A stretch of 7,611 bases of DNA. It comes from Acidobacteriota bacterium. Lineage in GTDB: Bacteria > Acidobacteriota > Vicinamibacteria > Fen-336. Position numbers and translations under genes: made by a program. Within the stretch, counting starts at the first letter, position 1; the number at the start of each line of letters is the position of its first letter. The notes beneath the pieces were generated by a model. The model saw only the letters and a program-made list of their open reading frames with translations. It searched no databases and was not told the DNA's origin. Shown piece after piece: positions 1-6,286 of the stretch. The stretch covers positions 7,332 to 14,942 of the forward strand of contig PMCG01000368.1 of NCBI GenBank assembly GCA_003155335.1, read 5' to 3'.

Positions 1-7
1 ACGAAGC

Positions 8-498
8 ATGATCGTCGCGGTAGCGCTGATGAGCCTGCTGGGCTGCGGGCCTCCACGCCGAACGTCCATTCACATGCTGGACGTGGGCGGCGTCGTCGAG
101 TCGCTGGCGGTGAGTGCCGAAGGGCTGGTGGCAGTGGGCCGCTACCGCATGGCAATCGACATCTTCGAAGCGCAGACCGGGAAGTGCCTCCGGTCGCTGC
201 GTGGAGAAGGGGCGGATTTCGAGCGCATCAAGGCTGTCGCGTTCAGCCCGGATGCCCCTCGCTGGCTGGCCGCTGGTGATAGCGCTGGATATGTCACGGT
301 CTGGGATGCGTTCGAGGGACGCCCCCTTGCACGCTTCAGGCCCCACCTTCCATTGTTCCTGGGCCCCACGCCGAGCTCAGCGACACCAACCTACGAAATG
401 AGATCTACGCGCTTGCCGTGAACCCCGACGGGCCTGTTGTTGCCACGTCCCACCGCGACCACAGCATTCGAATGTGGCGTGGCTCGGGATTGCACTGA
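8..498 (+). pseudogene. WD40-repeat lipoprotein, frame broken near 341-348
   Basis: The first 345 bases encode a short hydrophobic N-terminus ending in a lipobox-like LLGC, then WD40-type blades. Blade hallmarks are SLAVSAEGLVAVG, AVAFSPD and YVTVWDAFEGRPLARFR. In this frame the protein then degenerates and stops at 421. Reading one base back (frame 1 from about 346) restores a sensible WD40 continuation, with LRNEIYALAVNPDG, VVATSHRDHSIRMW and a stop at 496-498. Loss of one base in the C run at 341-344 would explain this. It could be a real pseudogene or an assembly error. WD40 blades form beta-propeller scaffolds, and three blades are fewer than a full propeller, so the protein may also be shortened. 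The true start may lie upstream, because the frame is open to the window edge and the n-region lacks basic residues. No partner or substrate can be inferred. Confidence 0.6.
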
Positions 499-517
499 GA
501 GCCAGGACCGCTGGCTC
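499..517 (+). other. Hairpin directly after the WD40 stop
   Basis: GAGCCAG (499-505) and CTGGCTC (511-517) pair perfectly around a 5-nt loop, immediately after the stop at 496-498. No T tract follows on the + strand, so it is not a classical intrinsic terminator. It sits between convergent genes and could protect or end the WD40 transcript. Confidence 0.4.
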
Positions 518-540
518 AGAGCCACGCCGCACCCCTCGTC

Positions 541-558
541 AAAACGCGGTATCCCGCG
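541..558 (-). terminator. Weak intrinsic terminator of the toxin-antitoxin operon
   Basis: On the - strand, CGCGG-GATA-CCGCG forms a 5-bp GC stem followed directly by TTTT, ten bases past the toxin stop codon. The short stem and T tract make it a modest terminator, but its place at the end of the operon fits. Confidence 0.5.
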
Positions 559-567
559 CGACGACGG

Positions 568-855
568 TCAGTAGTGGTAGCGGGCCTGAAGGAAATCGAT
601 GCGGACGTCGTGGACGAGATAGACGAGCCGGTGTTCCTGGGTCAGGCGGCGCGACCAAACGCCGGGAGCCAGGTGCTTGAGCGGCTCCGGCTTGCCAATC
701 CCGACGAAAGGATCGCGCATGATGGCCTCAACCAGGTCGAGTGCGCGCTGGGCGACGCGTCGGTCGGTTTCTATCCAGTAGCGCAGGTCCTCGCGGAACT
801 CGGTCTGAAAAACAGCCTCCCGTACGCGGCGCTGAGAACTACCCTTTTTGCTCAA
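568..855 (-). CDS. yoeB: YoeB/Txe-family mRNA-cleaving toxin
   Basis: This 95-residue protein belongs to the Txe/YoeB branch of the RelE/ParE toxin superfamily. Known members cut mRNA at the ribosome and are held inactive by a YefM antitoxin. The family signature is well preserved: KPEPLK (55-60), WSRRLTQEHRLVY (67-79) and a C-terminal RYHY. The residues equivalent to the E. coli YoeB catalytic set E46, R65 and H83 are E57, R76 and H94, all at a constant offset of 11, so the toxin looks active. The start is inferred to be TTG at 855. It has GGGAG seven bases upstream, and no ATG, GTG or TTG follows before the conserved core. This start overlaps the antitoxin frame by 17 nt, which suggests translational coupling, and gives about 11 extra N-terminal residues compared with E. 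coli YoeB. An upstream in-frame ATG at 945 would lie deep inside the antitoxin gene and is unlikely. Confidence 0.93.
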   Translation of the reverse strand: MSKKGSSQRRVREAVFQTEFREDLRYWIETDRRVAQRALDLVEAIMRDPFVGIGKPEPLKHLAPGVWSRRLTQEHRLVYLVHDVRIDFLQARYHY

Positions 856-1120
856 GCCCCAACTCCCGACGCAGGGACGCGACCGATTGCGTCCGGCCGG
901 TACGGCCGATGGCCCGGCGCAGGGCGTCCAAGAGACGCACGGCATTCTTGGGTGAGCGCAGCAGATGTGCCGTTTCCATTAGGCTGCCCAGCTCCTCTGC
1001 CGCCACGAGCGCGACCCGCTCGCGGCCCCGCCGGCGGACGTAGACGATGTCGCGTTCATCTATAACGTGGTCCAGCAGGCTGGCGAATCTCCGACGTGCC
1101 TCTGTGTAACTGGCTTCCAT
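839..1120 (-). CDS. yefM: YefM/Phd-family antitoxin
   Basis: This 93-residue antitoxin should bind and neutralise the overlapping YoeB-type toxin and repress its own operon. The N-terminal segment SYTEARRRFASLLDHV (4-19) is the Phd/YefM DNA-binding fold. IVYVRRRGRERVALVAAEE and then METAHLLRSPKNAVRLLDAL (48-67) follow. The latter closely matches the E. coli YefM region EETAYLLRSPANARRLMDS, which leads into the toxin-binding tail. ATG at 1120 is preferred because GGGAGG (1130-1135) lies nine bases upstream. The in-frame GTG at 1129 would abut that ribosome binding site and add only three residues. The antitoxin precedes the toxin, the usual order in this family, and the promoter overlaps a palindrome. 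Confidence 0.94.
   Translation of the reverse strand: MEASYTEARRRFASLLDHVIDERDIVYVRRRGRERVALVAAEELGSLMETAHLLRSPKNAVRLLDALRRAIGRTGRTQSVASLRRELGLEQKG
863..867 (-). promoter_or_regulatory. Ribosome binding site deciding the toxin TTG start
   Basis: GGGAG on the - strand ends seven bases before the TTG at 853-855, inside the end of the antitoxin frame. It is the main evidence for the non-ATG toxin start and for the 17-nt gene overlap. Confidence 0.55.
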
Positions 1121-1141
1121 GATGGCCACCCTCCCAAGGAT

Positions 1142-1171
1142 ATTGTACAGCTATCCTGTACTTTGTTTCAC
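1142..1171 (-). promoter_or_regulatory. Toxin-antitoxin promoter with palindromic operator
   Basis: On the - strand, GTGAAA (1166-1171) as -35 and TACAAT (1142-1147) as -10 are separated by 18 bp. A perfect inverted repeat, GTACAG-N5-CTGTAC (1145-1161), overlaps the -10 and the spacer, so a bound repressor would block RNA polymerase. The arms contain TGTACA (1144-1149) and TGTACT (1157-1162), about 13 bp apart. E. coli YefM is known to recognise repeats with a TGTACA core, so this is most likely the YefM/YefM-YoeB operator. Confidence 0.75.
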
Positions 1172-1181
1172 CAGCGAGACG

Positions 1182-1214
1182 AAAAACGGCGGGACAGCCG
1201 AAGCTGCCCCGCCG
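1182..1214 (-). terminator. Strong intrinsic terminator of the TonB-dependent receptor gene
   Basis: On the - strand a 12-bp stem (1203-1214 pairing with 1187-1198, one G-U pair) is closed by a stable UUCG tetraloop and followed by TTTTT (1182-1186). It begins 21 bases after the receptor stop codon. It also insulates the toxin-antitoxin promoter, which starts only ten bases further on, from receptor read-through. Confidence 0.92.
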
Positions 1215-1235
1215 TGAAAACGCGAACGCGTCCCG

Positions 1236-4133
1236 CTAGAAGCGAATCCCAGCCGACATCAGGAACTCGCGCGGATTCGGGTAGTTGGCCGTCGAGGTCC
1301 CGGTTCCGAACGCCTTGCCCTTGATGTAGCCGGTCGGAAGCCCCAGGTTGTCGAGCGGGCTGGTCGGGTCCGGCTTGGTCGAGATGTTGTAGCTGATGAG
1401 CGGGGTGCTGTTGAAAACGTTGCGCACCTCGAGCTTGACCCAGGGCCGGACCTTCTTCCACACAGGCACGTTGTAGTTGGCTGAGAGGTCGAACAGGTGC
1501 GAGCTCTGGAACCTCTCCGAGCCCCGCCCCGACGCGTAGAACACCGTCTGTGAGGTGGGCAGGTCAGGATAGAACTGCTGCCCGATGGCTGTTTGCACGT
1601 CAGTCAGGCTCACGCCCGTGGATCGGATGCTGTAGGCCGTTCCGGAATCGAAGCGGAAGACCAGACCCCAGTTGATCTCGCCGGCTTTCTTGCCCAGCGA
1701 GAGGTCGTAGATGCCCCACGCCCGCAGTCGATGCTGCTGGAACCCCGAGAAGTGGCCGATCGGGTAGGTGCGCGCTTGGTCGAAGATCTCCGGGTAGTAG
1801 CCGGGGAAAGCCGATGGCGCCCCAGGCTGGTTCGCAGCTTCGCCTTCCTGGTTGCCGTCGTCCTTGAGCATCAGCGTGTAGTGGCCCTCGAGCCGCAGGT
1901 GCTGCATTGCGCGGTACGCTGCTTGGAACTGGAGCGCGGAGTACTCCCGCAGCCCGTCATTGCTGTTGGCCCAGCGCCGGTTGGACAACGCCCCGTAGTC
2001 CACGCCGTTCTTGACCACGTCTGTCGTGCCAGTGGCCTGGGTCACAAAGTCCTGCACGAAGTCCGTGACCTTGCGCCAGGTGTAGATGGCCTTGACGTAG
2101 CCACCATTCCCGAGATTGATCCCTGCGGCACCGGTCCACTCCTTGGTCACCGGGGACTTGATGTTCGGGTCATAGAAGACGTTGGCCGTCGGGAACACGC
2201 CTGTGATGATCGCCCCGTAGTTCGCAGGGTCGATGCCAGGCGCAAAACCGCGGCCTTGTCCCGCTGGCCCTGTGTAGCGGTAGTAGATCGCATCAGGGTT
2301 GCCGACGTTCGTGTTGTTGGCAAACTGAGTCTCGCTGTACTTGCCGGCGTACTGCGAATACGTCGCATCGAGCTTGAACTTGCCGTCGCCGCGAGGATCA
2401 AAGGTCACGCCCAAGCGCGGCACGATGCGACTGGTGTTCACAGGCTGGATGCCGGCCGTGGCAGTTCCCTTGACCCATTCCGCACGAACGCCCACGTTGA
2501 ACGACCAGTGGCGATTGAGCGTCCAGCGGTCGTTAGCGTAGAGAGACTGCGTCGTTATGTCGACTTCGGCACCTCTGACCGCCATCCAGTTCTGGAGCTG
2601 ACTCACTCGTGGCGTGAAGACCGGAATGACGTAGCCGTTCGAGTCAAAGACCGGTGCGCCGGCGTCATTGGTCAGATAGTCCGTGTAGAAGACGTAGTTC
2701 GTCGAAGACTGGGAGTTGCCGCCTGTGTGGCGAGAGCGGTAGTTCTCGTAGCCGACCTTGATGTCGTGCTTGCCCAGCTTTTGGCTCGAGAGGAAGTACG
2801 ACAGCGACCCGGCGATCTGTCGGTTGTCTCGGTCCTCAGGGTCGGTGGCGTCGAAGTACGGAGCGTTGTACTCAGCTCCGACGCTCTGCGCGATGTACGG
2901 CGAGTCGATGATGTTCGTGCTCGTGCCGCCCGAGTCCTGGAACGAGAACTTCTTCTGCGAATACTGCAGGTCCAGGAACAGGTTGGGCCTCAGCACGCCG
3001 TTGTAGTTGGCGACGAAGATGCTCGCCGGTTGCTTCCCATCGTAGACGGTGTGAAGGTCAATGGAAGCGAGAGACGGCGGCGAGTTGAAGGGCAGTCTGT
3101 GGAGTTTGTCCGAGACGCCGATATAGCTCACCGAGACGTTGTGGTTCGGCGCGATCGCGCCTGACAACTTGGCCTCGCCGCGGTACTGCAACTCCGTCTG
3201 AGTGAACGGCACCCCGCTCTCGGCCAGCGTGATCTGCGTGTTCGAGGACTCCCTGCGGCCGGCCAGGAAGAACCACACGCGGTCCTTCGCGATCGGGCCG
3301 CCGAATGTGCCCTCGGTGAAGCTATTGAGTTTCTTCTGGCGAACGATGTTGTTGGTTGCCTCATAGGGAGTTTGCGCACGCCAGGCTGGGTCCGTGAAGT
3401 TCTCTCTCAGGCTGCCGGAGTACGCATTGCCGCCGCGCTTGGTGACCGCGTTGATGACGCCGCCGCCGAAACCGCCGTATTCCGCCGAGATCCCGGAGGT
3501 CAGGATCTGCATCTCCTCGATAGCGTCCTCGATGAAGATCGGGTTCGGCGACCCGTACAGGTTGTCGTCCACGTCAGCGCCGTCGACAAGGAACCTATTG
3601 TCATAGGCGAAGTTGCCGGCGATCTGCACCTGCGCGGCGTTGGGCGTGTTGGTCGTCAGGCCAGGGGCCAGCGCTGCCACCTGCGCGAGCGTGCGTCCAG
3701 TGGGCAGGTTGTCGTACATACTCTGCTTGTAGTTGGCCCCGACCTCGCTGGTGCTCAGCGGCGTGGGAACCTCGGCCTCGACGTTCACGGTCTCCTGGAC
3801 CTGCGCCAACGCGAGCGTGGCATCCATAGGGATGTTCGCGCCCAGGTCGATCTTCACGGTCTTCTCCACTGTGGCGAAGCGGTCGCGCGTGAAGGTGACC
3901 TTGTAGACGCCCGACGGCAATGCCTTGAAGATGTACGCGCCGTGAGCATCGGTAGTGGCGGTGCGCGTCCCGATCAGCGCGTCGGACTTGACCGTGACGA
4001 GCACGCCCGGCAGAGTCTGCCCGTCGGGCGAGGCGACCGTCCCGGTCAGCACCCCTGTCTGTGTGCCCTGGGCAAAGGCGAGCCCGGCGCTCGCGAGCAC
4101 CAGGGTCGCGACGACGATCAATTTGAGTCGCAT
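1236..4133 (-). CDS. TonB-dependent receptor with carboxypeptidase-regulatory-like N-terminal domain
   Basis: This 965-residue outer-membrane protein resembles the large Oar/CarA-type TonB-dependent receptors that are abundant in Acidobacteriota. Residues 1-21 form a Sec signal peptide with a basic start, a hydrophobic core and cleavage after AFA. Residues 25-107 are a beta-sandwich of the carboxypeptidase-regulatory type, with LTGTVASPDGQTLPGVLVTV and TDAHGAYIFKALPSGVYKV. Residues about 128-235 are the plug, including LPTGRTLAQVAALAPG, FLVDGADVDDN and the glycine-rich ISAEYGGFGGGVINAVTKRGG. The rest is a long aromatic-rich beta-barrel ending in the outer-membrane-type terminal phenylalanine GIRF. 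It should import or bind a large substrate using TonB energy. The substrate cannot be read from the sequence, and no transporter or hydrolase lies beside it. ATG at 4133 is chosen because the signal peptide begins there, with AAGGAG twelve bases upstream. The frame is open to 4322, but that part has no protein-like character and contains the predicted promoter. Confidence 0.95.
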   Translation of the reverse strand: MRLKLIVVATLVLASAGLAFAQGTQTGVLTGTVASPDGQTLPGVLVTVKSDALIGTRTATTDAHGAYIFKALPSGVYKVTFTRDRFATVEKTVKIDLGANIPMDATLALAQVQETVNVEAEVPTPLSTSEVGANYKQSMYDNLPTGRTLAQVAALAPGLTTNTPNAAQVQIAGNFAYDNRFLVDGADVDDNLYGSPNPIFIEDAIEEMQILTSGISAEYGGFGGGVINAVTKRGGNAYSGSLRENFTDPAWRAQTPYEATNNIVRQKKLNSFTEGTFGGPIAKDRVWFFLAGRRESSNTQITLAESGVPFTQTELQYRGEAKLSGAIAPNHNVSVSYIGVSDKLHRLPFNSPPSLASIDLHTVYDGKQPASIFVANYNGVLRPNLFLDLQYSQKKFSFQDSGGTSTNIIDSPYIAQSVGAEYNAPYFDATDPEDRDNRQIAGSLSYFLSSQKLGKHDIKVGYENYRSRHTGGNSQSSTNYVFYTDYLTNDAGAPVFDSNGYVIPVFTPRVSQLQNWMAVRGAEVDITTQSLYANDRWTLNRHWSFNVGVRAEWVKGTATAGIQPVNTSRIVPRLGVTFDPRGDGKFKLDATYSQYAGKYSETQFANNTNVGNPDAIYYRYTGPAGQGRGFAPGIDPANYGAIITGVFPTANVFYDPNIKSPVTKEWTGAAGINLGNGGYVKAIYTWRKVTDFVQDFVTQATGTTDVVKNGVDYGALSNRRWANSNDGLREYSALQFQAAYRAMQHLRLEGHYTLMLKDDGNQEGEAANQPGAPSAFPGYYPEIFDQARTYPIGHFSGFQQHRLRAWGIYDLSLGKKAGEINWGLVFRFDSGTAYSIRSTGVSLTDVQTAIGQQFYPDLPTSQTVFYASGRGSERFQSSHLFDLSANYNVPVWKKVRPWVKLEVRNVFNSTPLISYNISTKPDPTSPLDNLGLPTGYIKGKAFGTGTSTANYPNPREFLMSAGIRF

Positions 4134-4219
4134 TTTCTTCTCAAGCTCCTTGGTTACTGGGAACTCAGCAGGCCGGCACGGGTCTGGCCGTGTGCAGGTC
4201 ACGCAAGCCGTCTCCCCTC

Positions 4220-4260
4220 CCACGTCAATGCTGCCCGGTGCGTCCCGGGCAGAGACGTGG
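4220..4260 (-). other. Stable stem-loop in the receptor 5' leader
   Basis: In the predicted leader of about 138 nt, two nested perfect helices can form: CCACGTC/GACGTGG (4254-4260 with 4220-4226) and CTGCCCGG/CCGGGCAG (4245-4252 with 4231-4238). They are joined by a 1/4-nt internal loop and capped by a 6-nt loop. No T tract follows, so it is not an intrinsic terminator. I do not recognise a known riboswitch class. It may stabilise the mRNA or bind a protein. Confidence 0.6.
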
Positions 4261-4277
4261 CTCGATCCCTCACCCAC

Positions 4278-4305
4278 ATGATAGCAGTTACGAGCAGGCC
4301 TACAA
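4278..4305 (-). promoter_or_regulatory. Predicted promoter of the TonB-dependent receptor
   Basis: On the - strand, TATCAT (4278-4283, five of six matches) is preceded by TGC, an extended -10. TTGTAG (4300-4305) lies 16 bp upstream as a partial -35. Transcription would begin near 4271, leaving a leader of about 138 nt. Confidence 0.5.
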
Positions 4306-4622
4306 CGGGCAAGGGCGGGCATACCGGCGCGACCGCTGGCGCGGTCACCGACCCCTGGCAGTGTGTCTACCTGTTAGTGGCAGGTGCTTCACGGACGACT
4401 GCGGTTCACGGCGCACCCAGCCTCAGCCGGTGAGCGCCAGGCAGATCACCGTGCCGCCAGACCGGCCTCCAGCGCGCCACCGCGGGCACCGCTGACCAAG
4501 CGACTGGGCAGGATGCCCGGCCTCGTGGGCGAGGAGATCCTGTCGAGCGACTCGCCCACTACGCTGCTGGCCGTGTGCGCAACATGCCGCGCACACAGCC
4601 AGCTGACGCCTGCGGCTCCAGC
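4284..4622. other. Gene-free stretch with several inverted repeats
   Basis: I see no convincing coding frame here between the receptor promoter and the PEGA gene stop. It holds perfect inverted repeats: GACCGC-N4-GCGGTC (4331-4346), GGGCA-N3-TGCCC (4506-4518), a 9-bp pair GTGGGCGAG/CTCGCCCAC (4525-4533 with 4551-4559), and the longer hairpin at 4566-4603. No two of these arms share a sequence, so they do not look like copies of one dispersed element. Confidence 0.45.
4566..4603 (-). terminator. Hairpin downstream of the PEGA gene, possible terminator
   Basis: About 20 bases past the PEGA stop, GCTGGC and GTGTGCGC pair with their complements across an 8-nt loop. They form a 15-bp helix that is complete on the - strand RNA through one U-G pair. 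The + strand copy would have a C-A mismatch, which points to function in the - transcript. There is no T tract, so it would end or protect the transcript by a non-classical route. Confidence 0.5.
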
Positions 4623-5183
4623 CTAGAGACTGCCAGTTGGCGCCGGTACCACCGAGTCCGGCGTGTCCGACTCGCCTGGCTTCAGGTGCAGCTTCAGCTC
4701 TTTCACGATGCCGCGCCGCACGTCCACCTGTGTCTCGAACGTGGCGTAGCCGCCCTTGCGGAGCTGCAACCGATGCGTCCCTTCTGGCAGCCAGAGATAT
4801 GACGGATTGCCGCCGAGCCTCTTCGCATCGCCGACGTACTTGCCGTCGACCCAGACCTCCGCATCGGTCGGCTTGACGTTGACGTCGATCCCGCCGAGCC
4901 CTGCGATCATCGCGACGTTGGGATCGATGCCACCCCCTTCCCTGTGCGCGTAGGGGCCGGAGTACGGGCCCCAGTACCCGCCCCAGTACGGGGAGTACGG
5001 GCCATAGAACGGGCCAAACCCGTAGCCAAACCCAAAGTACGGGTCGACCCCGTAGAACCCGCCCACGGAAACTCTCATCCCGCCGTGATGACCACGCGCT
5101 TGCACCTCGCTCGGAGCGAACGCCATCACTGCAATGACGACCGCTACCGCCGAGACCGTGACTGTGATGCGCTTCCAGTTCAT
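4623..5183 (-). CDS. Secreted PEGA-domain protein with Gly/Tyr/Pro-rich segment
   Basis: The 186-residue product has a signal peptide: basic MNWKR, a hydrophobic stretch to about residue 23, and likely cleavage after VQA at 29. Residues 42-79 are low-complexity and rich in Gly, Tyr, Phe, Pro and Trp. Residues 98-168 are a PEGA domain, with IDVNVKPTDAEVWVDGKYVG, LPEGTHRLQLRKGGY and KELKLHLKPG. PEGA domains are small beta-folds found on envelope proteins and thought to help attachment or presentation at the surface. ATG at 5183 is well supported by GGAGGAGG (5190-5197) six bases upstream. The frame is open further upstream to 5372 but has no signal-like or domain-like content there. The protein is probably periplasmic or surface-exposed. 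Its partner is unknown, and it is divergent from the HExxH gene. Confidence 0.87.
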   Translation of the reverse strand: MNWKRITVTVSAVAVVIAVMAFAPSEVQARGHHGGMRVSVGGFYGVDPYFGFGYGFGPFYGPYSPYWGGYWGPYSGPYAHREGGGIDPNVAMIAGLGGIDVNVKPTDAEVWVDGKYVGDAKRLGGNPSYLWLPEGTHRLQLRKGGYATFETQVDVRRGIVKELKLHLKPGESDTPDSVVPAPTGSL

Positions 5184-5551
5184 CCCTGACCTCCTCCGGT
5201 ACCTGGCAGCGAGAGCTACACTCACCACCAGCACTTGATTAGACGAGCAAAGGCCGTGCCGCGTTGATGTTCGGCTGCAAGTCGCAGTCGATTCTTCCCA
5301 AGGCCTTACGGCGACCTTGAGCGCACCTGAAGCCACGCCAATGCGTGACCCAGCGAGACGGATAGCCGGCATCCTGCGGCGCAGGTAATCGCCTGCGCGT
5401 CGTGCTGCGCGTCAAGCACAGAGGACACACTGTCGCATGCGGGGGACGATCCAAGGCGGCGCGGTCGGTCGTAGATAAAATGGAGGAGAGGTTTGCTTGC
5501 GGGCGGGTCGCTGTTCGTTTTCGAGACTGCCGGCGCGCCACGCAGCACGGC
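5184..5551. other. Divergent intergenic region
   Basis: This stretch lies between the divergent PEGA and HExxH genes and should hold both promoters, but I found no pair of hexamers good enough to call. On the - strand, TCTAAT near 5235 resembles a -10 without a clear -35. On the + strand, TAAAAT at 5476-5481 resembles a -10, also without a -35. It contains a 7-bp perfect hairpin, GCGCAGG/CCTGCGC (5379-5398), and an 8-bp direct repeat TGCGCGTC (5394-5401 and 5406-5413). An unusually strong ribosome-binding-like GGAGGAGAGG lies at 5482-5491. Confidence 0.4.
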
Positions 5552-6199
5552 ATGGCCTATTCCTACTACTCGCGGCTCTCGTCGCGCCAGCAGGCGATCT
5601 ACCGTGCCAGCGATCGGGTTGGCGAGATCCCGCTTCCGCGTCCGGCCGCGCTGCGGCCCTGCGTGCAGGCCCTCAGAGCATCGCTCGCAGACGACGATCG
5701 TCGCGCGGTGGCCAGCGCTGCGGCGACATTGAGCCAAACGCTCCTGGAACAGCTCGGCGCTCCGGCAGTCGCGCTCACGGTGTTGGCGGTTCGTCCCAGC
5801 CGCAAATGGGGCGAGCTGCACGGCCTCTACACGGCCGGTGAGGAGAAGCCGGCGGAGATTCGCCTCTGGATGCGCACCGCGCGCCACAAGCGCGTCGTCG
5901 CGTTTAGGACCTTCCTGCGCACGCTGCTGCACGAGCTGTGTCATCACCTCGACTACCACACGCTCAAGCTCGCCGACTCGTTTCATACGGAGGGCTTCTT
6001 TCGACGCGAGTCGAACCTGTTCCGCCAACTTGTCCCGTCAGTCCCGCCGGCAGAGGCTGCGGCTCCGGACACGACAACCTCGGCGCGCGCGCGACGTGCC
6101 GTGCGACCAAAGCAGGCGCCAGCTCGCGACAAGATAGGCGCGCGGACCGGAGACGAGCGGCAGGGGCGGTTGCGCTTCGATTCGGGTGAGAGGCAATAG
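5552..6199 (+). CDS. Uncharacterised HExxH putative zinc metallopeptidase
   Basis: This 215-residue protein carries HELCH at 127-131, the zinc-binding and catalytic signature of zincin peptidases. HTEGFFRRES (145-154) follows and offers H145, E147 or E153 as a third metal ligand. The N-terminus has YYSRLSSRQQAIYRASD (5-21), which looks like a family motif. An alanine-rich helical stretch follows, then LHGLYTAGEE (89-98), which may form the strand preceding the active-site helix. The last 50 residues or so are basic and Pro/Ala-rich, probably disordered. There is no signal peptide, so it is likely cytoplasmic. The layout is loosely SprT-like, but I cannot name the family or substrate. The start is uncertain. 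ATG 5552 begins the motif-bearing part but has a weak ribosome binding site. An in-frame ATG at 5480 would add 24 residues of Arg-rich sequence. Confidence 0.78.
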   Translation: MAYSYYSRLSSRQQAIYRASDRVGEIPLPRPAALRPCVQALRASLADDDRRAVASAAATLSQTLLEQLGAPAVALTVLAVRPSRKWGELHGLYTAGEEKPAEIRLWMRTARHKRVVAFRTFLRTLLHELCHHLDYHTLKLADSFHTEGFFRRESNLFRQLVPSVPPAEAAAPDTTTSARARRAVRPKQAPARDKIGARTGDERQGRLRFDSGERQ

Positions 6200-6229
6200 C
6201 CGTTCACGCATCAGGCCATAGCCTGCGTC

Positions 6230-6258
6230 TTGACACGCTCGACCTCGGGCCGTAGGCT
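6230..6258 (+). promoter_or_regulatory. Promoter of the TPR/CNBD gene
   Basis: A perfect -35 TTGACA (6230-6235) and TAGGCT (6253-6258) as a partial -10 are separated by exactly 17 bp. Transcription would begin near 6265, giving a leader of about 22 nt. This shows that the upstream in-frame TTG at 6230 is promoter, not start codon. Confidence 0.6.
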
Positions 6259-6286
6259 GCGTTTTGCGGGTCAGTCAAAGGGGTTC

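Noticed and set aside
1593..3164. 523-codon + strand open frame antisense to the receptor gene
   Set aside because: It is Val/Arg/Asp-rich with no domain pattern, as expected from the mirror of a GC-rich coding frame, while the opposite strand encodes an unmistakable receptor.
3372..4433. 353-codon + strand open frame over the receptor start
   Set aside because: Low-complexity Arg/Val/Gly composition, antisense to the plug domain and signal peptide; no motif or ribosome binding site.
5379..5413. Hairpin and 8-bp direct repeat as a possible riboswitch or CRISPR-like unit
   Set aside because: Only one hairpin and two repeat copies with a 12-bp period; no match to riboswitch core motifs that I know, and no spacer array.
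5497..5841. + strand frame with a signal-peptide-like start after a strong ribosome-binding-like motif
   Set aside because: The hydrophobic stretch is followed by Arg/Ala/Gly-rich sequence without a domain, and it overlaps the HExxH frame. I keep only the start-site ambiguity as a finding.
5306..6028. 240-codon - strand open frame opposite the HExxH gene
   Set aside because: Arg/Ala-rich without recognisable features; the + strand carries the HExxH motif over the same bases.
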